From: Tritrichomonas musculus
Lineage: Eukaryota > Parabasalia > Tritrichomonadida > Tritrichomonadidae
Reading direction: 5' to 3'
Assembly: GCA_039105265.1 (NCBI GenBank)
Contig: JAPFFF010000021.1
Span: 1,240,001 to 1,304,000, forward strand
DNA: 64,000 nt
A model generated the notes under the pieces. It was not told the origin of the DNA, did not search any database, and saw only the letters and a list, made by a program, of their open reading frames with translations. The translations under genes and the position numbers were made by a program. Shown one piece after another: positions 36,950 to 46,406 of this stretch (positions are counted from its first letter, which is position 1; each line of letters begins with the position of its first letter).

Positions 36950-38929
36950 ATGGAACAATATACCAAAATTTCAAATGAACAAAAAATCGCAATGGAATAT
37001 GTACGATCTTCTCATCTTCAAATACCAATGAGCCATAGCGATTTAAAAAGTATGAATATTCCTTTTGTTCTTGCAGTTACTCCATTCCAGCAAACCGATT
37101 CTCCATTTAAACCACCAACATTGAAGTATGATCTTAATTCTATTCCATTATGCACTAATTGCCATTCTTTTTTAAATACTCTTTATTCAAAAAACGAAGA
37201 TTTAAAATTAATTTGCCCTGTTTGCCATCAAAAAAATAAAATACCATTAAATTTTGATTTTCTTATGATGAATTCAAATGAAACTAAATCATCTGTATAC
37301 GACACTTATTTTCCAGAGGCAAAAAAAGATTCTGCAAGCAAAGAACAGAATGATCCAATTAATCCACCATCTATGGAATGCCAAACCTACTTACTTTCAA
37401 TTGAACGTTCTGAAGCAACCATTAATAACCGATTATTTCAAAATACTATTGAAAAGATTCGAGAAACTTTTTCACAAAAAACCACAGGCGTTATTACAAT
37501 ATTTGTTTATGATTCTTATCTTCATGTACCTTTCATACCTTACAACAATCGAAACAAATCATTTTCAATTATGTCAATTTGCGATTTAAGCGATGATAAA
37601 ACAGTTTTACCACCAGCAAAATCTTTATTTTTTGATCTTGAAACAGAAAAAAGTCTTTTTAATCAATATCTAGACTTTTTAATATCGTCGTTATCAAACT
37701 TTACTTCAAATCCGACTTTACCTCTAGTTAAAGTGTTCGATCTTGTAAGGATTTTGAATATCTTTTGTCAAAAGTTAAAGATCCCTTCCGTGATTGTTAC
37801 ATCTCAAAATCCTATTGGAACATCAGAAGAATTCCGCAATTTTGGATTAGAAATTCTTCGGCGAACATCACCATTTAAATTTTTCTGCGTTACTCCTCCT
37901 TCCTCTAATCCACCTGATTTCACCCCACTTTCGGAATTTTCGTTTATTGTGAATTCCAAATGCCAAGTTTTTTCACAATGCCAAATCAATTATCTTCCAA
38001 TTGATATAATCAATGAACTCCAAGTTCCAGTTTTTTCAGAAATAATTGTTTATATGTCACTTCCAGATTACTTCCAAATTGTTGATATCAAAGGTCCTGG
38101 TCTAAGACGATCTGAAAAAGCTTTTATTTTACCATATATGTCACCAAATGATTCAGTTTATGTATATTTAGATTACAAAGTATCAAAATTAAAACCAATT
38201 ACACATTCAATTCAAGCACAAGTTCGTTACTTAGATTCTCATCGTAAAAGGTATGTTAGAGTTACTTCACTTTGTTTTTATTGCGTTAATAATAATGCTT
38301 CTGTTGCTCACCATGTTAATTATGACGTATATTTGGCATCTCTTTTTACATCTTGTATCGATAAAGCCAGAGAATTTAGCGATACTAACAAGGCTGTTGA
38401 GGAAATTAAAAAGATTCGCAAAGATTTTCACGAAAACCAATTTTCAAAACTTTACTTTTTGTCACAGCCAGGAATTGTTGCTCCAAAGATAAACTGTGCT
38501 TTCTCTGTGGCAGAATGCTTCCTCTCAGACCAGATGAACTATCCTTTGATATTTGGTCGATCACCTGTTGATGTTTCACGCTTCTTTGTACCAATAGGAT
38601 ATTCGATTCTACACATTGATTCAAATTTGTTCCAAGGACCAATGACACTATGCAATTTGCAATTTTCTTTTAGTGCTTTATATGTAAAGATGAACAACAG
38701 AAGGGCTTTGCTTATCATTAATGATCAATACGCAAGAGAAGCAGGCCAAGAAGAATTTAATAATTTTGTGAATACATGGACAGATTCAATTAGCAAACAA
38801 CCATTAAGCGACGTTATTAATAATATTTGCAATGGTGAAGAAAATGTGATAGAAATCATTATTCCTTCATTATCTGCAGACCATAACTTGTACAAACACG
38901 TATTAACTTGCATTAGAACAAGAATTTAA
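36950..38929 (+). CDS. Sec23/Sec24-family COPII coat protein
   Basis: COPII coat proteins shape ER-to-Golgi vesicles; Sec24 types select cargo. The 659 residues begin with IPMSHSDLKSMNIPFVLAVTPFQ, like the strand before the zinc finger. The zinc finger follows, with C68, C71, C89 and C92 (CTNC...CPVC). A von Willebrand-like trunk domain occupies about 135-360 (TYLLSIERSEATINNRLF; FSFIVNSKCQVFSQCQINY). Beta-sandwich, helical and gelsolin-like regions follow to the end (FVPIGYSILHIDSNLF). The long N-terminal disordered arm of typical Sec24 is absent. Trunk motifs are divergent, so the choice between Sec23 and Sec24 is uncertain, with Sec24 slightly favoured. Confidence 0.72.
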   Translation: MEQYTKISNEQKIAMEYVRSSHLQIPMSHSDLKSMNIPFVLAVTPFQQTDSPFKPPTLKYDLNSIPLCTNCHSFLNTLYSKNEDLKLICPVCHQKNKIPLNFDFLMMNSNETKSSVYDTYFPEAKKDSASKEQNDPINPPSMECQTYLLSIERSEATINNRLFQNTIEKIRETFSQKTTGVITIFVYDSYLHVPFIPYNNRNKSFSIMSICDLSDDKTVLPPAKSLFFDLETEKSLFNQYLDFLISSLSNFTSNPTLPLVKVFDLVRILNIFCQKLKIPSVIVTSQNPIGTSEEFRNFGLEILRRTSPFKFFCVTPPSSNPPDFTPLSEFSFIVNSKCQVFSQCQINYLPIDIINELQVPVFSEIIVYMSLPDYFQIVDIKGPGLRRSEKAFILPYMSPNDSVYVYLDYKVSKLKPITHSIQAQVRYLDSHRKRYVRVTSLCFYCVNNNASVAHHVNYDVYLASLFTSCIDKAREFSDTNKAVEEIKKIRKDFHENQFSKLYFLSQPGIVAPKINCAFSVAECFLSDQMNYPLIFGRSPVDVSRFFVPIGYSILHIDSNLFQGPMTLCNLQFSFSALYVKMNNRRALLIINDQYAREAGQEEFNNFVNTWTDSISKQPLSDVINNICNGEENVIEIIIPSLSADHNLYKHVLTCIRTRI

Positions 38930-39262
38930 TTATATCAATGTGATTAATTTTGTTTGTAAATATATTTTTCTATTCAATCATAATTAAATATACTATCATT
39001 TATTTATTTATTTTTTTTTATTTATTTTATTATATATAATATTACTGCTATACTTGATATCTTTCCATCAGATATATATTTCACAAATGCTGCGCTTGCT
39101 AATATAAAATTGCCAAATTTAAAATATTGTTTTAAACTTTGTTAATACAAACTGAATTTTATGTTTTTGAAAAGTGCAGATACAAGCAATGAATTAAATT
39201 TAAGCAGCGTACAAACGAGAAAATGCTAAAGATTAATAACTTCCTTTGGGTTTGAAGAATAT
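38930..39262. other. Intergenic spacer between convergent genes
   Basis: About 330 AT-rich bases between the 3' ends of the Sec23/24-like gene and the eIF4E-like gene. It contains a T-rich run near 39000-39020 and nothing else recognisable. It probably holds only the two 3' untranslated ends. Confidence 0.6.
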
Positions 39263-39994
39263 TTAAGATGAGTAAACACGATCTACATATGATTTCAGCT
39301 CTCTTCTTTTCCTTCTTGATCTTTTATGAAAAATGGCTACTTTGTAATCAAATGGAGGTGGATGTATCTTTTTCGAACTTGGCCCGCCACCAATCAGTTG
39401 CTTAATACAAGTTTGGAATGATGCAATTTGATTTGCTTGCTCTTTAATTTTAGATAATGGCGTCTTATATTCGCGATAAGTAGGATGAATACGAAATTCA
39501 ATAATATAAGTATCATTGTTTTGAATGTTCACAACATTTTTAAGCCAATTTATTAAATATTCATAACGTTCGGAAATATTTCTTGAATCAAATCCATCAT
39601 CGACCCATATCTGAACGTTCCAACTTCTATCTTTAATTGAAACACAGAGTCCGGTAATGTGATCATTAAAACTAAGATTTTTACTTATCCACTCGACAGA
39701 TAAAATACAAAATGTTCTAAAAGCCATAATATTTGATGCAAAAAATAAAGAATAACGACCTCCTTGCTTGTTTGCTTTATCTTCCCATTCAAGGCGGATA
39801 CCTTCACGATGCAATAAAACTTGGTAATTTTCAGAAGGTACTTTTGAATCAAGTGAGGAAATAATGTCTAGAAACATGTCTGTTGATGATATATTTGTCG
39901 AAAAAATTTCAGCTGATGGATTTGGTCTAGAAGATTCAATTAATTGCACAGCAAATGCATAATTTTGATTATTTGTCTGCTGCTCTAGAGACAT
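39263..39994 (-). CDS. eIF4E-family cap-binding protein
   Basis: Likely binds the mRNA 5' cap, for translation initiation or repression. The 243 residues contain the family core. IRLEWEDKANKQGGRY places W70-E71 where human eIF4E has W102-E103 that stack and hydrogen-bond the cap guanine. ITGLCVSIKDRSWNVQIWVDD has W130 at the position of human W166. EYLINWLKNVVN and the following strand fit the last helix. The first cap-stacking tryptophan (human W56) is not obvious in the N-terminal 60 residues, so cap affinity may differ. The C-terminus is extended and basic (FHKRSRRKRRELK), which is unusual. Trichomonads are known to have several divergent eIF4E paralogues. Confidence 0.8.
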   Translation of the reverse strand: MSLEQQTNNQNYAFAVQLIESSRPNPSAEIFSTNISSTDMFLDIISSLDSKVPSENYQVLLHREGIRLEWEDKANKQGGRYSLFFASNIMAFRTFCILSVEWISKNLSFNDHITGLCVSIKDRSWNVQIWVDDGFDSRNISERYEYLINWLKNVVNIQNNDTYIIEFRIHPTYREYKTPLSKIKEQANQIASFQTCIKQLIGGGPSSKKIHPPPFDYKVAIFHKRSRRKRRELKSYVDRVYSS

Positions 39995-40069
39995 TTTCGT
40001 ATATAAAGGAAAATTTTAAATTAAATAAATATTTGGTCAATTAGTAAGTATCAAAAAATACCAAAAAAA

Positions 40070-40141
40070 TACCTCTGATGGGAATCGAACCCATACCAAA
40101 AGCTTCGTGGGCTATTGTTCTATCCATTATACTACAGAGGC
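40070..40141 (-). tRNA. tRNA-Arg (anticodon ACG), atypical anticodon loop
   Basis: A 72-base cloverleaf on the minus strand. Acceptor stem GCCTCTG pairs with CAGAGGT (first pair G-U), discriminator A. The T arm ATGGG-TTCGATT-CCCAT is perfect and gives a consensus B box. Anticodon loop CCACGAA gives anticodon ACG (read as ICG, arginine CGN). Oddities: position 33 is C instead of the nearly universal U, the anticodon stem has a U-U mismatch, and the D stem has an A-A mismatch, leaving an A box two bases off consensus. A run of seven T follows just after the 3' end, fitting a Pol III terminator. It is either a divergent functional gene or a decaying copy. No intron and no encoded CCA. Confidence 0.82.
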
Positions 40142-40483
40142 CTTCTGTTTATTTCAAAACAGCAAGTTTATCACTAATTATTATTAATATACATTGGGAC
40201 TTTTTTTGATGTCTTTTGACAAACAAAGCAAATCAACATTTGATTTTTTTTGTATCGAAACAATCTAGTTTATAATTATTTTTATAATTACCAAGTTTGA
40301 TATCATTATTTCAATTTTCTATTTAGTCTTTAATTTCGCTTTTTTTCCTTTTATTTTGCGTTTTAAAAAGTTGTAAGTTTTATTTAACCTTTGCCTAATC
40401 AACAAATCATAATTTTTTTTTTTTTTCAGATTTAATATTCAATAGCGTTTTATTCAAAAATAAAAAAAGCAAAATTTGGTTAA
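40142..40483. other. Intergenic spacer upstream of the tRNA gene
   Basis: About 340 AT-rich bases between the tRNA 5' end and the stop codon of the PDI-like gene. It has a T12-plus run near 40410-40428. No second tRNA or other RNA gene was recognised. Confidence 0.55.
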
Positions 40484-41983
40484 TTATAATTCAAGTGTTC
40501 CACTATCATATTTTCCTGGTATTTTGAATCTAAATCTTGAATGAGAATTTCCAATAATTAAATTCATCAACTGTGGAATGTCAACAGAAACAGGAAGTAA
40601 GAAAGGCCTCTTTTCTTTTGTTGCAGGGAAGAGAAGAATTGCAGGCAATTCTTTAAAACTCTCTTTACTTAATCCAGGGATTGAATTCAAATCAAAATCA
40701 ATATAGTTGAATTTGACAGTTCTGACTTTTTGTTTCTTGAATTCAACAGCAACGGTTTCTACAAGTTTCATTGCTTCTTTTCTGGCTCTTTCACTTCCAG
40801 ACAATATAAGAGTAACAACATCAGATTTTGGATCTTGTGTAGCATTTGCAAATTGTGTTCCGACAATTTTGTAAAATGGTCCTTTTTGATTTTCAACAGG
40901 TGCTTCAGATTTGAGTTGATATTTGCTTGTTCTATTCTTCATTGTGGTATTCATGAATTTTCTGACCCATTTACAAACGTTATCTGGTGATGCTGATTTC
41001 ATTTCAGGGAAAAGATATTTTTCTGTAACTTCTCCTCCATCTAACATTGCAATGCAGAAAACAAGATCACGAGTTCCGGTAAATCCAAGTTGTAGAACGA
41101 TGGTTCCAACATCAAATATATCAGAATAAACATAAGTGAAATTGCTTCCAAATTCGGTAACTAATTGATTCATCACATTGTGCATTGAATCAAGAGAATT
41201 TTTGCGAGATGTATCAACAAAAGAGAGAATTGAGTATCTTGAATCTAATGCTAGATCACGAAATGTAACAGCATTGCGTGCTGAGTAACGTGGCGCAAGA
41301 TTACTTCTAATCCAACTTTGCAAGTCTTTTTCTTTAAGACCAAAAGCAATAGGGAAATCGAGAACTTGCCTATCTTGATTTCTATGAAGACGAATAGATG
41401 GAAGTTCTTCGAGTCCAAGTTGTTGAACTGCATCAGCAGATGTAGCAACTGCAAATTGAATGAGATCAGTTAAATTTTGAGCAACTTTTTTGAAAGTCGA
41501 TAAATAATTTTGAATATTGGAATCTTCAATATCATCCGCAGCAAAGATTACAGCAGAATCAATTTCTTCAAGAAAATCACTGACGTCACGAGCAGATTCA
41601 AGTTCAGCTACTGGATCGGCAAGTATTCTTTTAAGGTATCGTAAAAATGATTGCGCATCGCGTTCACCTGTGTATTCAGCCGAATAATTTGCGTAACGAA
41701 AAACAAAAAATGATGGAAATGCAAAAAATCCGTATTTTCTTTTCATTTCTATTGATTCGGTTTCATCGAGAATTACAAATTGACATTTGTCTTTGAGGAG
41801 TTCAGCAACTGCGCGGAATTTTGGGAGAATTTCTTGGCAAAACGAAACATTCTGTCTAGAAACCATAACAAAATTAACAGGGGATTCTTTCAACTTTGGT
41901 TCAAAAGTTTTATCATTGAGAACAGGAGGCTCATATATTGCTGATTGACAACAAATTAAAAAAAAGGAAAGAACAAAAAACAT
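40484..41983 (-). CDS. PDI-like thioredoxin-fold ER protein without a CxxC active site
   Basis: A 499-residue secretory protein with signal peptide MFFVLSFFLICCQSA (cleavage near residue 15). Several thioredoxin-like domains follow. The first has VNFVMVSRQNVSFCQEILPKF, the position of a PDI active site, and FAFPSFFVFRYANYSAEYTGERDAQSFLRYL, with the conserved cis-proline and final helix. The usual CGHC is replaced by a single cysteine (C49), so it cannot act as an ordinary dithiol oxidase. A later domain ends with KESFKELPAILLFPATKEKR, also thioredoxin-like. The C-terminus is GTLEL rather than a clear KDEL-type signal. It could be a chaperone-like or ERp27/ERp44-type protein. I begin at the ATG at 41983, which puts the signal peptide at the very start. 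Confidence 0.82.
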   Translation of the reverse strand: MFFVLSFFLICCQSAIYEPPVLNDKTFEPKLKESPVNFVMVSRQNVSFCQEILPKFRAVAELLKDKCQFVILDETESIEMKRKYGFFAFPSFFVFRYANYSAEYTGERDAQSFLRYLKRILADPVAELESARDVSDFLEEIDSAVIFAADDIEDSNIQNYLSTFKKVAQNLTDLIQFAVATSADAVQQLGLEELPSIRLHRNQDRQVLDFPIAFGLKEKDLQSWIRSNLAPRYSARNAVTFRDLALDSRYSILSFVDTSRKNSLDSMHNVMNQLVTEFGSNFTYVYSDIFDVGTIVLQLGFTGTRDLVFCIAMLDGGEVTEKYLFPEMKSASPDNVCKWVRKFMNTTMKNRTSKYQLKSEAPVENQKGPFYKIVGTQFANATQDPKSDVVTLILSGSERARKEAMKLVETVAVEFKKQKVRTVKFNYIDFDLNSIPGLSKESFKELPAILLFPATKEKRPFLLPVSVDIPQLMNLIIGNSHSRFRFKIPGKYDSGTLEL

Positions 41984-42102
41984 TTTCAATATCTTTTTTA
42001 TTCTTGATTTTTTTAAAATTTATTTGGCCAGCCAGATATAAAATTAAGATCATTTTCTACTGCAATACTCACTGATTTTAAAGATAATAAATAACCAATG
42101 AC

Positions 42103-42120
42103 ACCTGATAATTATCAGGT
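42103..42120. repeat. Perfect 18-bp palindrome
   Basis: ACCTGATAATTATCAGGT reads the same on both strands with no spacer. It sits 120 bases upstream of the PDI-like gene's ATG (41983) in the 373-base spacer 41984-42356. It is a candidate dimeric factor-binding site. The remainder of this spacer shows no gene; an 79-codon frame at 42124-42363 is low-complexity and unconvincing. Confidence 0.6.
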
Positions 42121-42355
42121 TGCATGCATTTCATTTACATTCATTTTTACTTCTATTTTTATCATATTTCCAATAATGTTTTCATATTTGTTTCAGCTTT
42201 ACAGGTAATTAATGATTTTTCTCATTCATCATCATTATTTATCTGCAACAAAGAAAAAAATAACATGGAAATTTGGAATTATATATTTTTAAATAAACAT
42301 AATAATAATAATACAATAAGATTAAAAAGAGTAAATGGACATTGGCATATAAAAA

Positions 42356-43576
42356 TTAAGTAGTACCGGATGTAATAGTTAAATCTTCTCTCAAACCAAT
42401 TGTGTATTTTGGTCCTGTAAAGGTTGAACCAAGATCGAAATATCCAGGTAAAGGATCTTTTGGACGAGGCTCATGCTTTTCAAGAATTGAAGTTTTCGGC
42501 CTACTTGGAAGTACTTTTTCGTAATCTGGATTATATTTCCCACCACCAGGACCATCAATGACGCCATCATTTGGAGGATATTTACGATGTTTAATGGTAT
42601 ATGCAGGACCTGCAGTTGCAGGCCTTGTATTATATTTACCTGCACCAGGGCCAGGTTGTGCATTAACATTTTTAATTTCAGCTCTTCGACTAGTACAAGA
42701 GTATTTCTTACCCTCTGATCCAAATGGAGGAGGAACATAATTAGGACCTGGAGTTTGAGGACGTTCAAGCTCTTTGTGCTTACTTGAAAGAGAATATTTT
42801 GGCCCTTCCTTACCAAATTTTTCTGGAATTTTCTGATATGGAGCACGAATGAGCTCTTGACGAAGTTCTGTTTTGGGCCGAATTGTATACCTAGGTACAT
42901 CTGTACCAAGCGTAACACTTGTATCATACTTTCCTGGACCGACAAAATTATCATTTTTGAATTCATGCTGCTTGATATGAAACGCAGCTGCTTTGCTTGG
43001 TGGGGATCTATCAATTGTATATTGTCCTGGTCCGGGCGTTGCTGCTCTTCTTGATTCTTTTGTCTTAATCCCTATTCCTGTTTTTGGCCTACTTGGCATT
43101 ACTTTTTCATAATCAGGCATATATTTCCCTGTTCCGGGACCTTCAGGAAAACCTTCTTCAGCAATAAACTTCCTTGCTTTTAAAGTATATTTTGGCGCTC
43201 CATTTCCGATTCCTGCGGAAGTATCATACTTTCCAGGACCAGGCGACACAATACCACTTTTTTCATCTGGGCCTCTCATATGGAATGCATGGGCTGGAGC
43301 GTTTGCACCAAGCTTGGGAGGCACATAGTTCGGCCCTGGGACTAAATTATAATCACGTTCTTTATGACGACTTGATAATGAATATTTTTTCCCCGTCCCT
43401 ATTGTGTTGGGTAAATTCTCATATCCAGCTTTATTTGTATTGAGCTTTTGAGGATATTTATGTTTAATTGTATACGCAGGCGCTCTACCAAAATCAGATG
43501 GTAAATTATAAGATCCAGGACCGGGCGTACCTTTGTCTGGACCTACTATACGAACAATGGTGGCTGTACTTGTCAT
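42356..43576 (-). CDS. STPGR/SHIPPO repeat protein (ODF3/CIMAP-like)
   Basis: A 406-residue protein made of about ten SHIPPO-type repeats, each with PGPGxY or a close variant (TPGPGSYNLPSDFG; SPGPGKYDTSAGIG; TPGPGQYTIDR; TPGPNYVPPPFG) followed by YTIKxK or YSLSSRHKE strands. Such proteins are found along axonemes and inside doublet microtubules in flagella. Conserved pairs (for example PGPNYVPP-x-G and KYMPDYEKVMPSRPKT versus KYNPDYEKVLPSRPKT) show an internal duplication: residues ~60-200 resemble ~265-380. Basic throughout. It fits the flagellate setting with CFAP57 in the same window. An exact orthologue cannot be named because these proteins share only the repeat. Confidence 0.9.
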   Translation of the reverse strand: MTSTATIVRIVGPDKGTPGPGSYNLPSDFGRAPAYTIKHKYPQKLNTNKAGYENLPNTIGTGKKYSLSSRHKERDYNLVPGPNYVPPKLGANAPAHAFHMRGPDEKSGIVSPGPGKYDTSAGIGNGAPKYTLKARKFIAEEGFPEGPGTGKYMPDYEKVMPSRPKTGIGIKTKESRRAATPGPGQYTIDRSPPSKAAAFHIKQHEFKNDNFVGPGKYDTSVTLGTDVPRYTIRPKTELRQELIRAPYQKIPEKFGKEGPKYSLSSKHKELERPQTPGPNYVPPPFGSEGKKYSCTSRRAEIKNVNAQPGPGAGKYNTRPATAGPAYTIKHRKYPPNDGVIDGPGGGKYNPDYEKVLPSRPKTSILEKHEPRPKDPLPGYFDLGSTFTGPKYTIGLREDLTITSGTT

Positions 43577-43892
43577 AATTCAGTTCAAATCCAAAGATTC
43601 CTAGATTAACGATTTTATTTCAAAATATATGAAAAAAGACGTTTATTATAAAATGCTATTGATGATATATTATTTTTGAGATTACATGTTCTATAAGCTT
43701 GTAAAATATACCCAAATGTAAAAAAAAGACCTGGTCTTGGTGATTCTTTCTGGTCTTTTGGCGATTTTAATAAATCTTTTAAAAAGTTATTTCTTATGAA
43801 TTATTAAATAAAATGATTAAATGATATTTGATTAAATAATAATTCAATTTACGAATCAACATTCAATAAATTCAATGAATTTATTTAATTAC

Positions 43893-43996
43893 TCGGCTAT
43901 ATATATTCATAAAAATATAAATACTATTAATATTTCAATGCATTATTTATTATTCGGCTATATATATTCATAAAAAAATAAATACTATTAATATTT
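43893..43996 (+). repeat. Tandem duplication, period 61 bases
   Basis: Two adjacent copies, cores at 43893-43935 and 43954-43996, share a stretch starting TCGGCTATATATATTCAT with one or two differences over about 43 bases. A simple local duplication in AT-rich DNA. Confidence 0.85.
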
Positions 43997-44150
43997 TAAA
44001 TACATTTTATATCGGTATATATTTAAAATATAAATGAAAAAAAATTATTTTCAATTGAAAAAATGCTTTTATTGATTTTATTATATATTTATATCTTATT
44101 TTTATATATATATATATAAATATGATATTTTGAAAGCTTTACAAATCACC

Positions 44151-44176
44151 ATCGCCAAAAAAACCGTTTTGGTGAT
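44151..44176. repeat. Hairpin with TTTTGGTGAT arms
   Basis: ATCGCCAAAA at 44151-44160 and TTTTGGTGAT at 44167-44176 pair with one G-T position around a 6-base loop. One of several related hairpins nearby. Confidence 0.75.
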
Positions 44177-44214
44177 CTCCAAAATATATGTAAACTATTC
44201 AAAATTGAATGCTG

Positions 44215-44247
44215 TCGCCAAAAGCCCAAGACCTGGGCTTTTGGTGA
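44215..44247. repeat. Hairpin with perfect 11-bp core arms
   Basis: CCAAAAGCCCA at 44218-44228 and TGGGCTTTTGG at 44234-44244 are exact reverse complements with the loop AGACC; three further outer bases pair apart from one mismatch. Related sequence, partly inverted, occurs at about 43729-43765 (GACCTGGTCTTGG...GGTCTTTTGGCGA). Confidence 0.85.
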
Positions 44248-44491
44248 AATCGGTTATTTGGCTTTTCATCGTCAATATAAATGAGCTTTTTATTATTATT
44301 TTATATGATATATTATACAAATCATACAATTATTTTGTAATATTCAAAAAATAACATTTTTTTACTGAGAAAATCTTATCGATTATTAATATGACTTTTG
44401 ATAAAACTCATTTAATTCCTCTTTCAAATAATTCAATGGTTTATGACAATAATAAATATTAATAAAATTTATTTGACAATAATATGGTTAC

Positions 44492-44535
44492 ATTTGGTGA
44501 CTTTTAAAACCCAAAAAACGTTTATTTCACCAAAT
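44492..44535. repeat. Inverted repeat ATTTGGTGA / TCACCAAAT
   Basis: Perfect 9-bp arms at 44492-44500 and 44527-44535 separated by 26 bases. It shares the TTTGGTGA word with the hairpins at 44.15 and 44.22 kb. Confidence 0.75.
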
Positions 44536-46390
44536 TTACAAGCTTATGTTCTAATAGTTATTTTTTCAAAAGAAAAAAAGTTCAAATGAATTTTTGATAA
44601 AAAATATTTTTTCATGTGAATTAATAATCTGAATTGAAGAGAATTAATATTTAAACGAAACCAACTTGAATTATATCATATAATATATGTGAGTAACCTG
44701 AATTTTGATCTGCATTTTAGACAAATGATATTCTGTATTTTTTTTAATTCAAACCTGATAATTAGAAAAACACTAAGATTCAAGTTAAAACAAAGATTAT
44801 TCATATCAAAGTAATGAAATAGTATACATTTTTTTTTTAAATGTATCATACATTCATAAAAAAAAAAATTGATTTTCGATACTTTCATCAATTCTCATTT
44901 TCAAAATAGAATTCAATTATTATAATAGATAAATGTATTAATAAAAATCAAGATTTATATTTTGCTGGTAATAGAGTGAGTATCATTGAAAAAACATTGA
45001 AAAAAACATTCGATTTTTCAATATACAAACTAAAGTAATAATCCAAAATAAAGCATAAAATTGATAGGTGATTATCTCTTTATCTATGGATTTATGTTAA
45101 AAGACTTATTTGGATATTCAAAGATTTAATCATATTGCATTTATGCATATTTAAAGAAAGGTTTTTACATTGAACGAGAATTCAGTATATGAACACTTCC
45201 TAAATTTTATAATGGAGATATTGACTTTGCTTTTTTTTTAATTGTACGTTATTGCAACTATTTTTGAATGAAAATTTGAATAGTTTACAATATTCGTAAC
45301 GTTAAATGTCAAAAAATTTGATTTGAATACTTAAATGTTCGCTAATATAACTTTTTGAATATTTTATTTATACATTAATTTGCTTAAATTTCCTAGAAAA
45401 ATAAAGTAATTAAAAAGTTATTCTTTATTTAAATGGTTGAAATATTTCAATGCATATTTGTTCAATTTTAGAATTCAAAATGCATCTTTTTAAACAATCA
45501 AAGCAACGATTTCATTACAAATAGAGCGATAAATGCTAAAATATTAACCAAAAAACTCAAATCAAGCTTTTTATCTTAGTAAAGTTATAATATTCATTTT
45601 AAACAAATAATTTTTTTTCATTAATTTAAAAAATATGTCAAAATTATATCATTGCGTGTCCATTTAATGGCACATTCTATAAAACTCATTGAAGGAAGAT
45701 GCAAAACAATTTTAAATAAAACAAAAAAAGAAAATTAATATCAGATATTTTTTCAATAAGTTATTGCTATGGAAAATCTAAATGTAAAACTTATTTTATC
45801 TGTCCCAATGACAACACTAAATAAAATCGTAAAAATGATAATATCAAATTGAAATTTGCGAAAAAGAAAAGATAAAAAGTTTGCGAAAATGCTTTTTTCT
45901 TGCGAATTTACATGCCTATTTATTATTTTGATGAAGCATTTATTTTTCTATCTTTTCAAAATACAGAATTCAATAATATGCTTTTACAGTCAAGTTGTTT
46001 TTTGCAATATTTGAATTTATAATTTAAAAAGCTAGAAATAAAAAATTTGAATTGCTTTGAGTTATTTCATATTGAAAAAGTTTAATATCACTTATCGCAG
46101 TGCGATAAAAAATTAAAATAAAATTTTTTTTGGAATAACTTTTTGAACTATTTTTCCAAAGCTACCAAGCTAAAAATTCTCAAAAAATTGATAGAAAATT
46201 TACATTTTTTTTTATCAAAATTTCGCCTTGGTCTAAAAAAAATTCGCCTGGTCAAAATAGTTTTACATTTTAGTCCAAAAACCCCTATTTACCAGTTTTT
46301 GAATGCTTTACATGTTATTTTAATAAGTTTACATTTTGGTCCAAAAAAAGTGCAAAAAAGCTCTAGACTTTTTTTCTATGGTACGATACA

Positions 46391-46406
46391 AGGTCAATAT
46401 TGACCT
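46391..46406. repeat. Perfect 16-bp palindrome
   Basis: AGGTCAATATTGACCT, self-complementary without spacer, within a cluster of TTGGTCC-type words. It lies in a gene-free region. Confidence 0.7.

Noticed and set aside
42124-42363. 79-codon plus-strand open frame
   Set aside because: Low-complexity Phe/Tyr/Ile then poly-Asn; it overlaps the 3' end of the STPGR gene and lies in a promoter spacer.
43881-44003. CRISPR-like direct repeats
   Set aside because: Only two adjacent copies with no spacers, in eukaryotic DNA; a simple tandem duplication.
44676-44891. 71-codon minus-strand open frame
   Set aside because: Random-looking Ile/Phe/Lys-rich sequence with poly-A/T tracts.
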